From Mauremys mutica (Eukaryota > Chordata > Testudines > Geoemydidae), in assembly GCF_020497125.1 (NCBI RefSeq), contig NC_059074.1:191823415-191887414 (forward strand): a stretch of 64,000 nucleotides of DNA, written 5' to 3'. Every line of letters starts with the position of its first letter. Within the stretch, counting starts at the first letter, position 1. The notes under the pieces were generated by a model. That model made no database searches, was not told the DNA's origin, and saw only the letters and a program-made list of their open reading frames with translations. The position numbers and the translations under genes are program-made. Positions 12,045-23,372 of this stretch are shown piece after piece.

Positions 12045-13190
12045 GGTTGCCAACTTGTTAATCGCACAAAACCAAACACCCTAGCCCCGCCCCTTCCCCG
12101 AGGCCATGCCCCCACCCCTTCCCTGAGGCCCTGCTCCCCGCTCACTACATTCCCCCTCCCTCAGTGGCTCGCTTTCTCCCACCCTCACTCACTTTCCCTG
12201 GGCTGGGGCATGGGGGGTTGGATGTGGGAGGGGGTGAGGGCTCTAACTGGGGGTGCAGGATCTGGGGTGTGGCCGGGGATGAGGGGTTCAGGGTGCAGGA
12301 AGGGGCTGTGGGTTGAGGCGGGGGGTTGGGGTGCACGGGGTGCGGGCTCGGTCTGGGGGTGCAGGCTCTGGGGTGTGGCCGGGGATGAGGGGTTTGGGGT
12401 GTAGGAGGGGGCTCCAGGCTGGGGGGTCGGGCAGAGAGGTTCAGGATGTGGGAGGGGGCTCTGGTCACCCTAATGTCTCCCTTGCTCAGTGACCTTCTGC
12501 CCTGTGCCCAGCCTGGGGCTGCCGTGCTCTCCTCACCTCACATTACCAGCGGGAGCAAAGGGCGGGTCCTCTCCTTCTCTCCCTGTGCTTCCCCCTCTCG
12601 TTCGGCCGCTTTCCCTGGCAGCTGGGCAGGGACTGGGATGGAGCCGCTTCTATGTGAGAGCCTGACTGGGTTGGAGCAGCAGCCTGCTCCCTGCACGGGC
12701 TCGGCTGCTGGGAACAGGGGCTGAGCATGCCTGGAAGGAGGGGGGACTCGGGCTCATTCAGCCCCTGTCCCCAGCAACAGGGCCTGGCCACGGGGCGGCC
12801 CGCTGCCACCCCAGATGCCGGGGACAGGGCCCAAGTGAGCTGGAGTCCCCTCTCCTCCCCTGGCATGTTTCCTGCTCACTTGGCCCCTGTCCCCGGCAGC
12901 TGGAGCAGCAGCAGGCGACCCCACAATTGGGCCCTGTTGCCGGGGACAGGGGCTGAGTGAGATGGATCTTCCCTCCCCACCTCCCCCGGCAGCCAAGCCC
13001 AGGAAGGGAGCAGGCCGCTGCTGCCTCCCAACCAGACTCTCTCAGGCAGAAGTGGCTGCCTCCCGCTCCACATGCTAGAGGAGAGGCGCAGGGAGACAAG
13101 GACAGAGCCCCTCTCCCTCCCCACCCCCAGCAGGCCAATCTGGGGTGGCACTTGATGCTGCGTGCCCCCCACCATCATCTCTGTAGTTAA
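12045..13190. repeat. GC-rich repeat block with internal duplications
   Basis: This 1.1-kb island of G+C-rich, strand-biased sequence contrasts sharply with its AT-rich flanks. Within 12245..12430 two imperfect units about 105 bp apart share a GGGGTGTGGCCGGGGATGAGG core. Between about 12740 and 13010 a second motif resembling CCCCTGTCCCCGGCAGC recurs several times. It looks like decayed interspersed-repeat or minisatellite material. The overlapping frames on both strands are low-complexity (Pro, Gly, Ser) and not credible genes. I cannot name the family. Confidence 0.5.
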
Positions 13191-13607
13191 GGTTGCATCA
13201 TGACATCTGTTTAAAGATTGATGTTTTTAAGTCTTCTAAAATCAACATGCTTAGTTGGATTTCCTTCAAATTTGGTGTGTCTCCGGAAGGTGCAGGACAG
13301 AGTTAGTTACCTAAATTTAGTGTCATTTGAGTCAGGGTTCCGAAGATATAAGCCACAAAAATGGTCATTTTTAAAAGTGGCTTTTTTTTTTTTTGGTGTG
13401 TGTTTGTTTTTTGCACAGTGATAGAGAGCAAACTATTGATGAGCTGCAGATCAAAATGGTCTCAATTCGTCAAGTTTTACACAAGGTAGTGCGTGCTACC
13501 AACTACCGGTACATCTTTGGAGAGCCCAAACTGAGGGGTTGTTAGTGGGATACAGATGGTTGTAATAAGCCATAAATGCAGTTTCCCAATTCGGTCCATG
13601 ATTTTTA

Positions 13608-13755
13608 GGTTATGTCTACACTACAGCCTATTTTGGCATAATGTATGTAGCTCAGGGATGTGAATAAACCAGCCCCTTGAGTGACATAAGTTACCCCGAC
13701 ATAAGCGCTCACGTGCACAGTGCCACATCAGCAGGAGAGCTGCTTCAGCCTCTGG
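13608..13755 (+). mobile_element. Harbinger-type MITE, 5' fragment
   Basis: The fragment begins GGTTATGTCTACACTACAG directly after TTA, as expected for a Harbinger terminus and target site. It continues with 'gacataagttaccccgacataagcg', which has the style of related MITEs. The right terminus is missing: the similarity fades near 13755, where a LINE-like remnant begins. Confidence 0.55.
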
Positions 13756-13763
13756 CAGAGTAA

Positions 13764-14010
13764 CTGAAGTCCTCAAATCATGATTTAAAGACTTCAAGTT
13801 ACAGAGAATCCACCCTGTATGCTAATTTAAACCTGCAAGCGACCTGTGCCCCATGCTGCGGAGGAAGGCGAATCCCCCAGCTCTCCCTCCCCAATGATCA
13901 CTACCAGTCTGACCCAGGGGAAAATTCCTTCCCAATCCCAAATATGGTGCTCAGTTAGACCCTGAGCATGTGGGCAAAAGCATGCAAGAGGCACTGGGGG
14001 GAGGGGGAGA
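13764..14010. repeat. LINE (CR1-clade?) 3'-region remnant
   Basis: The segment includes a 'catgctgcggaggaaggcgaa' motif and a 'gaaaattccttcccaatcccaaatatgg' motif. The first recurs as 'catgctgcagaggaaggca' near 56443. I recognise it as a dispersed reptile repeat, probably the 3' part of a LINE. No coding portion is preserved. Confidence 0.35.
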
Positions 14011-14147
14011 ACCGGGGACGGGTTGCACTTGTGGAACAGGGTGGGAATAGGCAGGGCGGGGCCTTGTGGGAAGGGGTGGAGTGGGGGCGGGGCCTGGGGC
14101 AGAGTGGGGGTTGAGCATCCCCGGGGAAAGGAGGAAGCTGACGCTTG

Positions 14148-16985
14148 TGCAATTATCATTTACCTCTATGTCCTTAACTACTTTCTCTTTCAATATTTGT
14201 TCCATGACCTTGCATACAATTGAGGTCAAACTACCAGGCCAGTAGTTTCCTGGATCATTTTTTTTCCTTTCTTAAAAATAGGTATTATATTAGAAATTGC
14301 CCAGTCATAGGGTATGACCTCTACATTTCTGTAAAAATTCTTTCTATTGGGCTTACAGTTCTATGTGCCAGTTCCTTTAATATTCTTGGATCAAGATTAT
14401 CTAGGCATCCTCATTTAGTCCCATTAAACTGTTTGAGTTTGACTTCCACCTCAGATATGATAATTTCCACTTCCATATCCTCGTTCCAATTAGCCACCCT
14501 GCCACTATCCCTAAGCTCTTTATTAGCCTTATTAAAAGCTGAGGCAACCTAAATTATCTTTAATCTCCATCCCTTCTTCAATGTTTAGCGATCCCACTTC
14601 TTTCTTTATTTTCTTATTTATATGGCTATAGAATCTTTTACCGTTGGTTTTAATCTCCTTTGCAAGGTCCAATGCTGCTTGGCTTTTGGCAGTTCTCATT
14701 TTTTCACTACACTTTCTGACCTCCAAGAGGTAGCTTTCTTTGCTGATCCATCCCATCTTTCATTCCTTGTAGTCTTTCTGCTTTCTCTTAATAACCTGTT
14801 CAAGATGCTTGCTCATCCAGCTTGGTCTGCAGCCCTTCCCTATGAATGTTTTCCCTTTGTTTGAGACATTTCAGATGGCTTCTGCAACTTTGACTTAAAG
14901 TAACTCCAAGCCTCCTCCACATTCAGATAATTGAGTTCTTCAGTCCAGTCCACTTCCCTAAGTAGTTGCATTATTTTTTTAAAATTAGCCCTTTAAAAAT
15001 CAGAGACCCTAGTTCCAAAGCTGTTTTTGTTTATCCTTCCATTCAATTTAAACTGAATTATCTCATGATCACTCAATCCAACGCTGTCCTCTACAACCAG
15101 TTCTTCTATGAAGTCCTCACTACTCACCAATACTAAATCTAAAATGGCATCACCTCTTATAGAATCATAGGACTGGGAGGGACCTCAAGAGGCCATCTAG
15201 TCCAGCCCCCTGCACTCGTGGCAGGACTAAGTATTACCTAGACCATCCCTGACGGGTGTTTGTCTAACCCACTCTTAAAAATCTCCAGTGACAGAGATTC
15301 CACAACATCCCTAGCCAATTTTATTCCAGTGCTTAACCACCTGACAGGAATTTTTTCCTAATATCCAACTTAAACTTCCTTTACTGCAATTTAAGCCCAT
15401 TGCTTCTTGTTCTATACTCCAAGGTTAAGAAGAAAAATTCTTCTCCCTCCTCCTTGTAACAACTTTTTATGTACTTGAAAACTGTTATCATGTCCCCTCT
15501 GAGTCTTCTCTTTTCCAGACTAAACAAACCCAATTTTTTCAATCTTCCCTCATAGGTCATGTTTTCTAGACCGTTAATCATTTTTGTTGCTCTTCTCTGG
15601 ACTTCCTCCAATTTGTCCACATCTTTCCTGAAATATAGCACCCAGAACTGGACACAATACTCCAGCTGAAACCTTGTTGGTTTGGTGCCTATTTGATGAA
15701 GAAATCAGTCAGCTATCACATCTAGGAAAATCTGGGCCTTCCGGTTATTAATAGCACTTGTCCTCCAGTCTATAGTTGAGAAATTAAAGTCTCTCATAAT
15801 CATACAATTCCAAGTAGTATTTATTTCATTAAAAATATTACAGAGGTCGCTACTGAAATCCAAATCGGATCATGACGGTCTGTAGCCTACTCCAAGCACT
15901 ATCCCTGGGGAACCTCTGGTAGCATTCTTCCCCAAAGTGATTTTGACCTAAGCAGCTTCTGTTTTACCTATTCCATCGCATATAATTTCTTTATAGTCTA
16001 CCTCATCATTAATATACAATGCTACTCCACCGCCTTTACCTTTATTTCTGTCTTTCCTGAACAGCACATATCCTTCAGTAGCTGTGCTCTAGTCATGACT
16101 ATTGTTCCACCCTGTTTCTGTTATCCCTATAATATCTGGCTTCACTTCCTGCACCAGTAATTCTAGTTCCGCCATTTTGTTACACAGGCTTCTTGCATTG
16201 ATATACAAACAGTTTAGTTGTCGCTGCTTGACTTCGCCCATTTTCCTTGCCCAATTGGGTACAGTCATTCTACTGCCAGTATCGCCTACCTGATTGTTAG
16301 CGTCGTTAGTACTGGCATAATCTTTCCTCTTAATGTTCATTCTCCTACCATCTGCTGTTCCTTTCTCACTGCTGTATCCTTTCTTTCTTGATTTTCCTAC
16401 TGGTCAATATTAGAATCAGGCGTGGAGATTACACAAGCATCTCTCTCCCCTGAGTTCCTAGTTTAAAGATCTTTTAATCAGTTGTGCCATCTTCCATCCC
16501 AGAAGTCTATTTCCCTCCCTATTTATCCCATGAGAACAGTCTTCTGTCCATGAATATCTCCCAGTGGTCAAACATCTCAAAGCCCTTCTTATAGTACCAC
16601 TGCCTGAGCCATCTGTTGATCATCATAATCTTATCTTCATTCTTCTCCTCTAGGGACAGGTAGAATCCCACTGAAGATCATCTGAGTCTCCATTTATTTA
16701 AGTGTCTTCCTCATCCTGTCATAGTCTTCCATGATATGTCCCAGAGAGAACCTAGCTCTATCATTTGTTCCCATGTGAAGGACTATACGTGGATTCTTTC
16801 CTGCTCCCATTAGGATCCTCCTTAGCCTCAGGTCCACATCCCATATCTTAGCTCCCGGCAGACAGCACACCTTTCTGTTTTCTGGATCAGCTCTGGTGAC
16901 AGGCCTGTCTGTTCTTCTTAGTAGGGAGTCACCAATCATGTAGCTTGTCCCTGTCACCAACAGAAGTTCATCCAATAAAAGATAC
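14148..16985 (-). mobile_element. CR1 LINE, 3'-truncated and decayed, interrupted by another CR1
   Basis: Read on the minus strand, the segment contains an ORF1 fragment with an SGNH-esterase-like signature (16975..16694: GDSLL, GTNDRAR). An apurinic-endonuclease start follows (16340..16089: LYINARSLCNKM, PDIIGITET). Next come a linker (14756..14532) and the start of the reverse transcriptase region (SIVCKVMEQILK near 14229). The copy stops abruptly near 14148, inside the RT region, so it lacks its 3' end. Stops and frameshifts break ORF2. A younger CR1 3' end is nested at about 15157..15680. A GC-rich piece abuts the left boundary. Confidence 0.8.
15157..15680 (-). mobile_element. Nested CR1 3'-end fragment
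   Basis: The 3' part begins at 15157 with the typical 'atagaatcataggactgggaggg' terminus. The frame 15641..15381 encodes the end of ORF2 ([28 protein letters not shown]). It sits inside the older CR1, whose sequence resumes at about 15680. It belongs to a CR1 subfamily different from the copies at 23.4-29.9 kb, judging by its distinct 3' sequence. Confidence 0.8.
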
Positions 16986-18024
16986 TACCTCACCCCTCTT
17001 GCCTTTCTAATAACCTGGTCTAACATAGCTACAACAATACTGCATACAAATATAGAATTAGTCATTGTTTTAAAATGACATCAATAATTTTTAGAACAAT
17101 CATTTCCTGTCAGGAAAATAAACTTTCCTATAATATGTAATCCCAATGTTGCCATCAGGGGAAATTTTACTATTGATCTCAATGGAAAAAGGTTCAGGTG
17201 CTTCAAATTCCATATTTTATATTGTGTCTCATAGGGATAGTGGTTGTAAATGCAATGCACAGATCACTGCAATAAATGTAGAACACACCGATGAGTACAT
17301 TGATTTTACGTGAAGGTTTATAACCAGGCAAGAACAGGTGCTTGGTGCAGTAGTATTACGCATGAAAATATACAGAAGTATATGACACATAGAAATAACA
17401 AAAAAGGTTAGTAATTCCTGTGGTAGACTCAGTACAACACTTTTACTTGATACTGTCATAGTCTGTCATGTGATTGTGCCAAGAGGCAGAAATACAGCCC
17501 AGATTGAATTAAAAGCCTGTGTGACAAAGAGGATAAAGTTTCCAAAAATATACAACTTTGTGTACTGATGCATAAATCAAGTGGTTGGCCAAGGGCAAGG
17601 AACAGATGCCAGATGTCCATGCTATTAGATCTATCAGTGTTCTCATAGGGCTTGATCTAAAGTTCATTGAAGTCAGTGGAAAGACTCCCAGGCTTCCATG
17701 AGCTTTGGTTTAAGCAATATAACTATTGATCTTGAGCTGTTGCTGAGTGTGGAATCTGGCAAGGGAGGCTGGAGTAACTTTAAAGTGACAACACACATTT
17801 CCTTTGAACAAAGCTAAATATCTAAAGCAGAGGGTGGTACAGGGCAGCAGTTCTTCCTCCCTGAGGGCTCTAAAAATTAATCTTCTCAAGCCTCTTGTTC
17901 AACATTTCCTTGACATCTCAGGAGTCATGATACAGCATGAGCAACAGCAGCAGCAGCAGCAGCGCCACATCTCCTTTTTACTGGATCTGGCATGGAGCGG
18001 TGCCCTTGCTCTCGTGATGAATTA
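16986..18024. other. Intergenic spacer, no gene seen
   Basis: AT-rich spacer between the CR1 fragment and the LTR element. The only notable feature is a short CAG run at 17945..17963. The frames are short and not family-like. Confidence 0.55.
17945..17963 (+). repeat. Short (CAG)n run
   Basis: About six perfect CAG units (cagcagcag...) lie 66 bp upstream of the LTR element. They fall in a short frame that gives a Gln run, but the frame has no other coding evidence. Confidence 0.85.
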
Positions 18025-18029
18025 TGAGC

Positions 18030-18218
18030 TGTTGTGTATTTGGTTGTCATAGTTTTTGTTCCTATGGCAACTGAGTTAGATTATTAGGGGATAGCCCAGC
18101 CAGCTTCGGCCGGTTGGGTGAGCTCTGTGTCTGTAAATAAAATGGTAGTTTTGTTAGCTGTCTGCTGTCTGGCCTCAAGTGATTGCTTCCTAAACCGGCT
18201 GCCGAAAAGGATATAACA
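18030..18218 (+). repeat. 5' LTR
   Basis: The 189-bp LTR begins TGTTGTG and ends TATAACA. It contains an AATAAA within 'tgtaaataaaatgg' near 18137, a candidate poly(A) signal, and a GGCTTCGGCCGGTT-like motif. The 3' copy differs at about ten positions. Confidence 0.93.
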
Positions 18219-18220
18219 AG

Positions 18221-18232
18221 TGGCGACGATGG
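18221..18232 (+). other. Primer binding site, probably tRNA-Ser
   Basis: TGGCGACGATGG starts two bases after the 5' LTR. Its first eight bases would pair with a tRNA ending ...TCGTCGCCA, which fits tRNA-Ser(GCT) from memory. The tRNA identity is inferred, not computed. Confidence 0.55.
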
Positions 18233-18343
18233 ATGGGATTCCGGTGCTGCTCCAGTAACAGAAGGAAGTAGAAGTCAAGGTAAAGAATAAACAAACAAAA
18301 ATACTGCTTGTTTGCACTGACTGTAAAAGTGAAACTAAAAATC

Positions 18344-18994
18344 ATGGCTACTCTGACCAGGCCACTGGAACCTTTTGATGAGAATATAGAGCAGTGGCAT
18401 GTGTATACTGAGCGTTTTGAGCTTTTCGTTATTGCAAATGACATTACAGAAGCGAAGAAGGTGCCAATATTCTTAAGTGTTGTAGGGGCTAAAACCTACT
18501 CCCTGCTACGCAGCTTACTACACCCTGTTAAGCCTGAGACTAAATCTTACAGTGACATTGTGGAAATCCTGGGGTCCCATTTTTCCCCAAAACCACTGGT
18601 AATTGCTGAAAGATATAGGTTCCACAAAAGAGACCAAAAGGAAGATGAAACAGTTGTACAATTTGTAGCAATTTTAAAAAAGCTAGCAGAACACTGTGAA
18701 TTTAAAGAGATGTTAAATGATGCCCTGCGTGACAGGTTAGTGTGTGGCCTCTACAGTGAAGCTATATGGAAGCGCCTACTGACAGAGGCTCAGCTTACAT
18801 TACAGAAGGCTGTTGATATTGCTGTCTCCATGGAACTGGCTATAAGGGAGGCGCAATACATCGGTTCATCCCCTAGGGTGCAAAAAGTGTCACAAGAACC
18901 GACCCACAAAACTGTGCAGAGTCAAGAATGTTACCGCTGTGGTAAGCCAGGTCACCAGGCATCAGAATGCTGGTGTAAGGACCTGGTGTGTTGA
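18344..18994 (+). pseudogene. Gag (capsid and zinc knuckle) of the LTR element
   Basis: This is the structural protein that packages element RNA in cytoplasmic particles. The start at 18344 (MATLTRPLEPFD) is preferred over the upstream in-frame ATG at 18308. The frame has a Gag-like helical region and ends with a first CCHC knuckle, CYRCGKPGHQASEC (from 18929). The TGA at 18992..18994 falls within a second knuckle, whose remaining residues follow in frame (HCAKKGHIE). The stop therefore looks like decay of a codon in a continuous gag-pol frame, not a natural end. Confidence 0.85.
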
Positions 18995-21900
18995 CACTGT
19001 GCCAAAAAGGGACACATTGAGTGTGCCTGTAAACAAAAGAAAAAGAGGCCTGTGGTCTGGCCGACAAAAAGAGGAACCCTACATACCCTAGAGCAGACCC
19101 AGGATGATCAAGGTGACACCTCATCGCAAGAGGAAGTGCCACTGCATGTTTTGTCTTTGGCAGTGGGCTCACATGAATACTGGGTAACCCCGTTGTTGGA
19201 TGGCAAATCTATACGCATGGAACTGGACACCAGTGCAGCCATCTCGCTGGTCTCTGAGACTGTGTATAAAGAAAAGCTACAGCATCTTCCGCTTAAGGCA
19301 ACAAAAACTGTTCTGAAGACGTATACGGGAGAAGCTGTGCCCATGTTGGGCACTATTGATGTTAAGGTGGAGCTCAATGGACAGGCTGCTAAATTGCCAC
19401 TCTTTGTGGTGAGAGGTAACTACCCAGCCTTAATGGGTAGGTCTTGGCTTGGGAAGATTCAACTGAACTGGGCAGAAGTGCACCGGATGACTAAAGAAGA
19501 AACCAGTCTAACCCCTATACTAAGGAAACATGCTGCTGGTTTTGGAGATGATTTGGGCAGTATGAAGGGAATCACTGTGACACTGAACATTAAACCTGAC
19601 AGTCCACCAAAATATCTAAAAGCCCGAACTGTGCCATATGCCATCAGGCCAAAAGTTGAAGCAGACCTGGAGCGCCTGGTCACCAATGGAGTCCTAATAC
19701 CAGTTACCCATAGCTCATGGGCCACTCCTATCGTTCCAATAGTGAAGAAAGATGGCTCTCTCCGGATTTGCGGTGATTTTAAAGTCACTGTCAACCCAGT
19801 GTTGTGTGCAGAGCAATACCCGCTTCCCCGCATCGATGACCTCTTCGCAGGCCTGGCTGGGGGACAAAAGTTCAGTAAGATTGATCTGAGTCAAGCATAT
19901 TTACAGATGCACGTCGATGAAAAGTTCCAAGAGCTGTTGACTATTGTGACTCATAAGGGGCTTTATCGATACTGTCGCCTACCCTTTGGAATAACATCTG
20001 CTCCCGCCCTGTTCCAGAGGGCTATGGACCAGATCTTGTGTGGCTTGTCAGGAGTTCAGTGCTATCTGGATGATATCCTGGTCACTGGAAGAAATGAAGA
20101 GGATCACCTAAAGAATTTAGAGGCTACCCTACAAAGACTGGAAGAGTATGGCCTATGAGTTCGCAAAGACAAGTGTGAATTCTTCAAGCCCTCTGTTGAA
20201 TATTTGGGACACATCATTGATTCTGCAGGTCTTCATAAGGCCCCTGCAAAAGTTAAAGCTATTGTGGAGGCTCCCCCACCTCGAAATGTAAGCCAGCTGC
20301 GCTCGTTTCTAGGACTACTGAACTATTATGGAAAGTTCATCTCACAGTTAGCCACACTGCTAAAACCAGTTCATGAGCTCCTTGGGAAGAACAAGGCCTG
20401 GAAGTGGACTGAAGCCTGTGATGTTGCATTTAACAAAGCTAAGGATGCATTGCTAAATTCTGAAGTTCTAACGCACTTTGATCTACCCTTACCCCTACAA
20501 TTGGCCTGCGATGCCTCCCCTTATGGAGTGGGAGCAGTCGTGTCACATATTATGCCTTCGGGAGAAGAGAGACCTATTGCTTTTGCTTCACGCAGTCTAA
20601 GCAAAGCAGAAACTAACTACGCCCAAATCGAACGTGAGGCATTAGGAATTGTTTTTGGAATTCGGAAGTTTCATCAGTACCTGTCTGGGCGAAAATTTAC
20701 TCTTCTCACAGACCATCGACCTCTGACATCAATTTTTAGACCCTACACAGGCATTCCCCCATTAGCTGCTAGTCGTATGCAACGTTGGGCATTGTTACTT
20801 TCAGCACACACATATGAAATCAAATATCGGAAATCTACTCTGCATGGCAATGCAGATGGACTCTCAAGGTTGCCTTTGCCGGTCAAACATCAAGATAGTG
20901 CCCAAAAGGAAATCTTCTACTTTGAACAGGTAGAGAATACACCCATCACTGCTACTCTGATAAAGAAGGCAACTTGTGTTGACCCAGTATTGTCCCAAGT
21001 TATGGACCTGGTGATGCATGGAAAATCTCGACAAACCTCTTCGGTCTCACCCGACCTTGTTACCTACATGTCCAGGAGGACGGAGTTATCAGTCCAATCT
21101 AGTTGTTTGTTGTGGGGGAGACATGTCATTATTCCACCACCACTGAGATCACAGATGTTAGAACAGCTATATTCTGGTCACTGTGGAATAGTGCGCATGA
21201 AGGAAATTGCACAAAACTATTTTTGGTGGCCTGGATTGGACAGTGCTATTGAAGAGAAGGCAAAAGCTTGTATGTCATGTCAGGGTGTGAGGAATGCACC
21301 CCAGTGGGCACCCCTACACCCATGGGACTGGCCTGAAAACCTGTGGCAACGTATTCACATTGACTTCGCTGGCCCCCTTGAAGGAAGTATGTTCTTGGTG
21401 GCAGTAGATGCCCATTCTAAATGGCCAGAAGTCTCTATAATGCAGTCCACTACTGCAGAGAGTACTATCCAAAAACTACGAGGACTCTTTAGTCATTTTG
21501 GTCTGCCAGAACAACTTGTGAGTGACAACGGACCGCAGTTCGTATCTCAGGAGTTTCAAAATTTTATGAAGGCAAATGGGATACACTACATCACGTCAGC
21601 ACCATATCATCCATCCACCAACGGATTAGCTGAAAGACTTGTGCAGACAATGAAACACGCTTTGAAATCAGCAAGAGGACAACACTCCATTCAAAAACGT
21701 CTGGATATCTTCTTACTTTCCTACAGAAACACACCTCACGCTACGACCCAGGCATCCCCGGCCTTTCTAATGATGGGATGACAGCTGCGCACTTGCTTTG
21801 ATCTGCTGAAACCTTCTGAACCCCGACAAATTGTGCAACATCAGCAGCAATATCAAGTCATCAGATGGGCACCCAGAGCAAAAGACCGAACCTTTAGCCC

Positions 21901-22156
21901 GGGACAGCTAGTTTTGGCTCGGAATTATACTTCCAGAGCTAAATGTGTCCCTGCCACAATCATCACTCAAACCGGACCTGTTTCCTACACAGTCCGGACT
22001 GCAGAGAATCTTATCTGGCGGCGACATGTAGATCAGCTGTTGCCAGGTCATGCCAGTCCTCAGGACACATCTGCAGTTGAGTGGTCTGACTTCACCTCTT
22101 CTGGTGAGACACCGAATCACCTGTTCCTGACTGTTCTCCTCCATTACTGCCGGTAG
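18995..22156 (+). pseudogene. Pol (protease, RT, RNase H, integrase) of the LTR element
   Basis: The frame continues from gag without a shift. The protease motif is LDTSAA at about 19223, where DTG is expected, so the flap-side glycine appears replaced by serine. The reverse transcriptase has KIDLSQAYLQ and the catalytic YLDD at 20063..20074. RNase H shows LACDASPYG. The integrase has an HHCC region ending CMSCQ, then Asp at 21362, Asp at 21524 (SDNGPQF) and Glu at 21632 (LAERLVQ), with 35 residues between the last two (D35E). TGA stops at 20156..20158 (just after YGL in RT) and 21779..21781 (after LMMG in integrase) break it. A TAG at 22154 ends the frame in a poorly conserved tail. Confidence 0.9.
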
Positions 22157-22423
22157 CTGAGATACCCCTTTGACAAGCACAAGCTGATACCACCTCCTCA
22201 CCTGTTCGTGCTGCAGACCCTGAGCCCATGGTACTTTCGGGTGCAATACCAGAAGCTCTCTGTAATCCACCTAGAGACAGAAGGCCTCTTCATCGGCTGG
22301 ATCTTTAGCTAGGGCGAACCCACGGATATGGGGCAAAATAATCCCCAGGGTTTAGCCAGGAATGGAGGCAGTCTACCATCCTTCTCTAGTCTAGTGTGTG
22401 TTTTATTTAGGGGATGTTCTTAT

Positions 22424-22439
22424 TAGAGGGGGAGGAATA
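22424..22439 (+). other. Polypurine tract
   Basis: The purine run agagggggaggaata directly precedes the 3' LTR. This is the usual place for plus-strand priming during reverse transcription. Confidence 0.75.
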
Positions 22440-22628
22440 TGTTGTGTATTTGGTTGTCATGGTTTTTGTTCCTACGGCAACTGAGTTAGATTATTAGGGG
22501 ATAGCCCAGCCGGCTTCGGCCGGTTGGGTGAGCTCTGTGACTGTAAATAAAATGGGAGTTTTGTTAGCTGTCTGCTGTCTGGCCTCAAGTGATTTCTTCC
22601 TAAACCAGCTGCCCCCAAGGATATAACA
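22440..22628 (+). repeat. 3' LTR
   Basis: The 189-bp LTR is the same length as the 5' copy and has the same TG...CA ends. It is followed by the target duplication TGAGC (22629..22633). Differences from the 5' LTR are scattered point changes, with a small cluster near the right end. Confidence 0.93.
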
Positions 22629-22892
22629 TGAGCCTGGAAGAAAGCTGGCTGACTTTAGTTCAGGGCAGATTAGACTAGGAGGGTCAGATGGTTGCCAGTT
22701 AATGATCCCCTTTGCTCAAGTTTGTGACCACTCCCTCATTTGGGGTTGTCTGCTTTCCTGTTATCAAAGAGATTTCCAATTTGCGGATGTTCCTAGACTC
22801 TTCTCTGCTCTTGGATCCCCAGATAGCTAGGGTGGCTATAAATACTTCCTCTGATTGTAGGCAGGACCCTATTTTGCTACCATAGGAAAAGG

Positions 22893-23292
22893 TAGTATTA
22901 TTATCTCCATTTTAGAGACGGGCAGCTATGCCACAGAGAGACTATATGAAAGGTTGTCCAAGGTCATACAGAGGCAGGGGTGGTGGAAGCTTCCTAGCAG
23001 TGTTTGGGGGGGGGCACTGGCACCCGAACTGTTGCCCCACCCCCGCCGCCCCAGCCCTTGCATTGCCCCTTCTTCACAAGCCCCAACACTCTCACTGTCT
23101 GTCCCCGTCGAAGGCCCCACCCTCACACCACCTCTTCCCCCGGGGCCCTGCCCCTGCCCCATGGCCCGTCCTTATAGCTGGTAAAAAGTGGTGGGGCCAT
23201 GGCCCCCTGACCCTGCTGTTCCAGTGCCCCTGCACAGAAGAGCTGGGAACTGAATTTAACCTGGGTCTCCTGTGTCCTAGTCCAAAGCTATA
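22893..23292 (+). repeat. MIR SINE split by a MITE
   Basis: The flanking halves 22893..22974 ('ttattatctccattttagagacggg', 'ccaaggtcatacagag') and 23233..23292 ('agagctgggaactgaattt', 'cctgggtctcc') match the order and content of the MIR core and 3' region as I remember it. The middle is a MITE inserted later. Confidence 0.65.
22975..23232 (+). mobile_element. hAT-type MITE inserted in a MIR
   Basis: The 258-bp GC-rich insert begins CAGGGGTGG and ends CCAGTGCCCCTG, which are imperfect inverted ends with the CAG...CTG termini of hAT elements. Flanking 8-mers TACAGAGG and CACAGAAG agree at 6 of 8 positions, a plausible aged target duplication. No coding capacity. Confidence 0.55.
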
Positions 23293-23372
23293 ATCCTGGC
23301 TTCTATAATGCAGATCTCATTATGATTATTCATGTCTCCATTAGCTCAAAGCTAGGCTGCTGCAACATGTTA

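Larger units (their letters stand above)
18030..22628 (+). mobile_element. Ty3/Gypsy-type LTR retrotransposon, complete but decayed
   Basis: Two 189-bp LTRs (18030..18218 and 22440..22628) start TGTTGTG and end TATAACA. They flank a 4.2-kb interior. A 5-bp target duplication TGAGC lies at 18025..18029 and 22629..22633. I count about ten mismatches between the LTRs. Interior order: primer binding site, gag, protease, reverse transcriptase, RNase H, integrase, polypurine tract. This order (RT before integrase) places it in Ty3/Gypsy. All coding parts share one frame, interrupted by three TGA codons (18992, 20156, 21779). No envelope gene is seen. The copy is therefore inactive as it stands. Confidence 0.95.

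Noticed and set aside
12145..13190. Several overlapping Pro/Gly/Ser-rich frames on both strands
   Set aside because: They are by-products of G+C-rich repeat sequence. Frames are open on both strands at once and have low complexity.
17804..18052. Poly-Gln frame over the CAG run
   Set aside because: Short frame without other coding evidence that runs into the 5' LTR.
19108..19833. Minus-strand frames of 89 and 124 residues
   Set aside because: Shadows of the pol frame of the LTR element.
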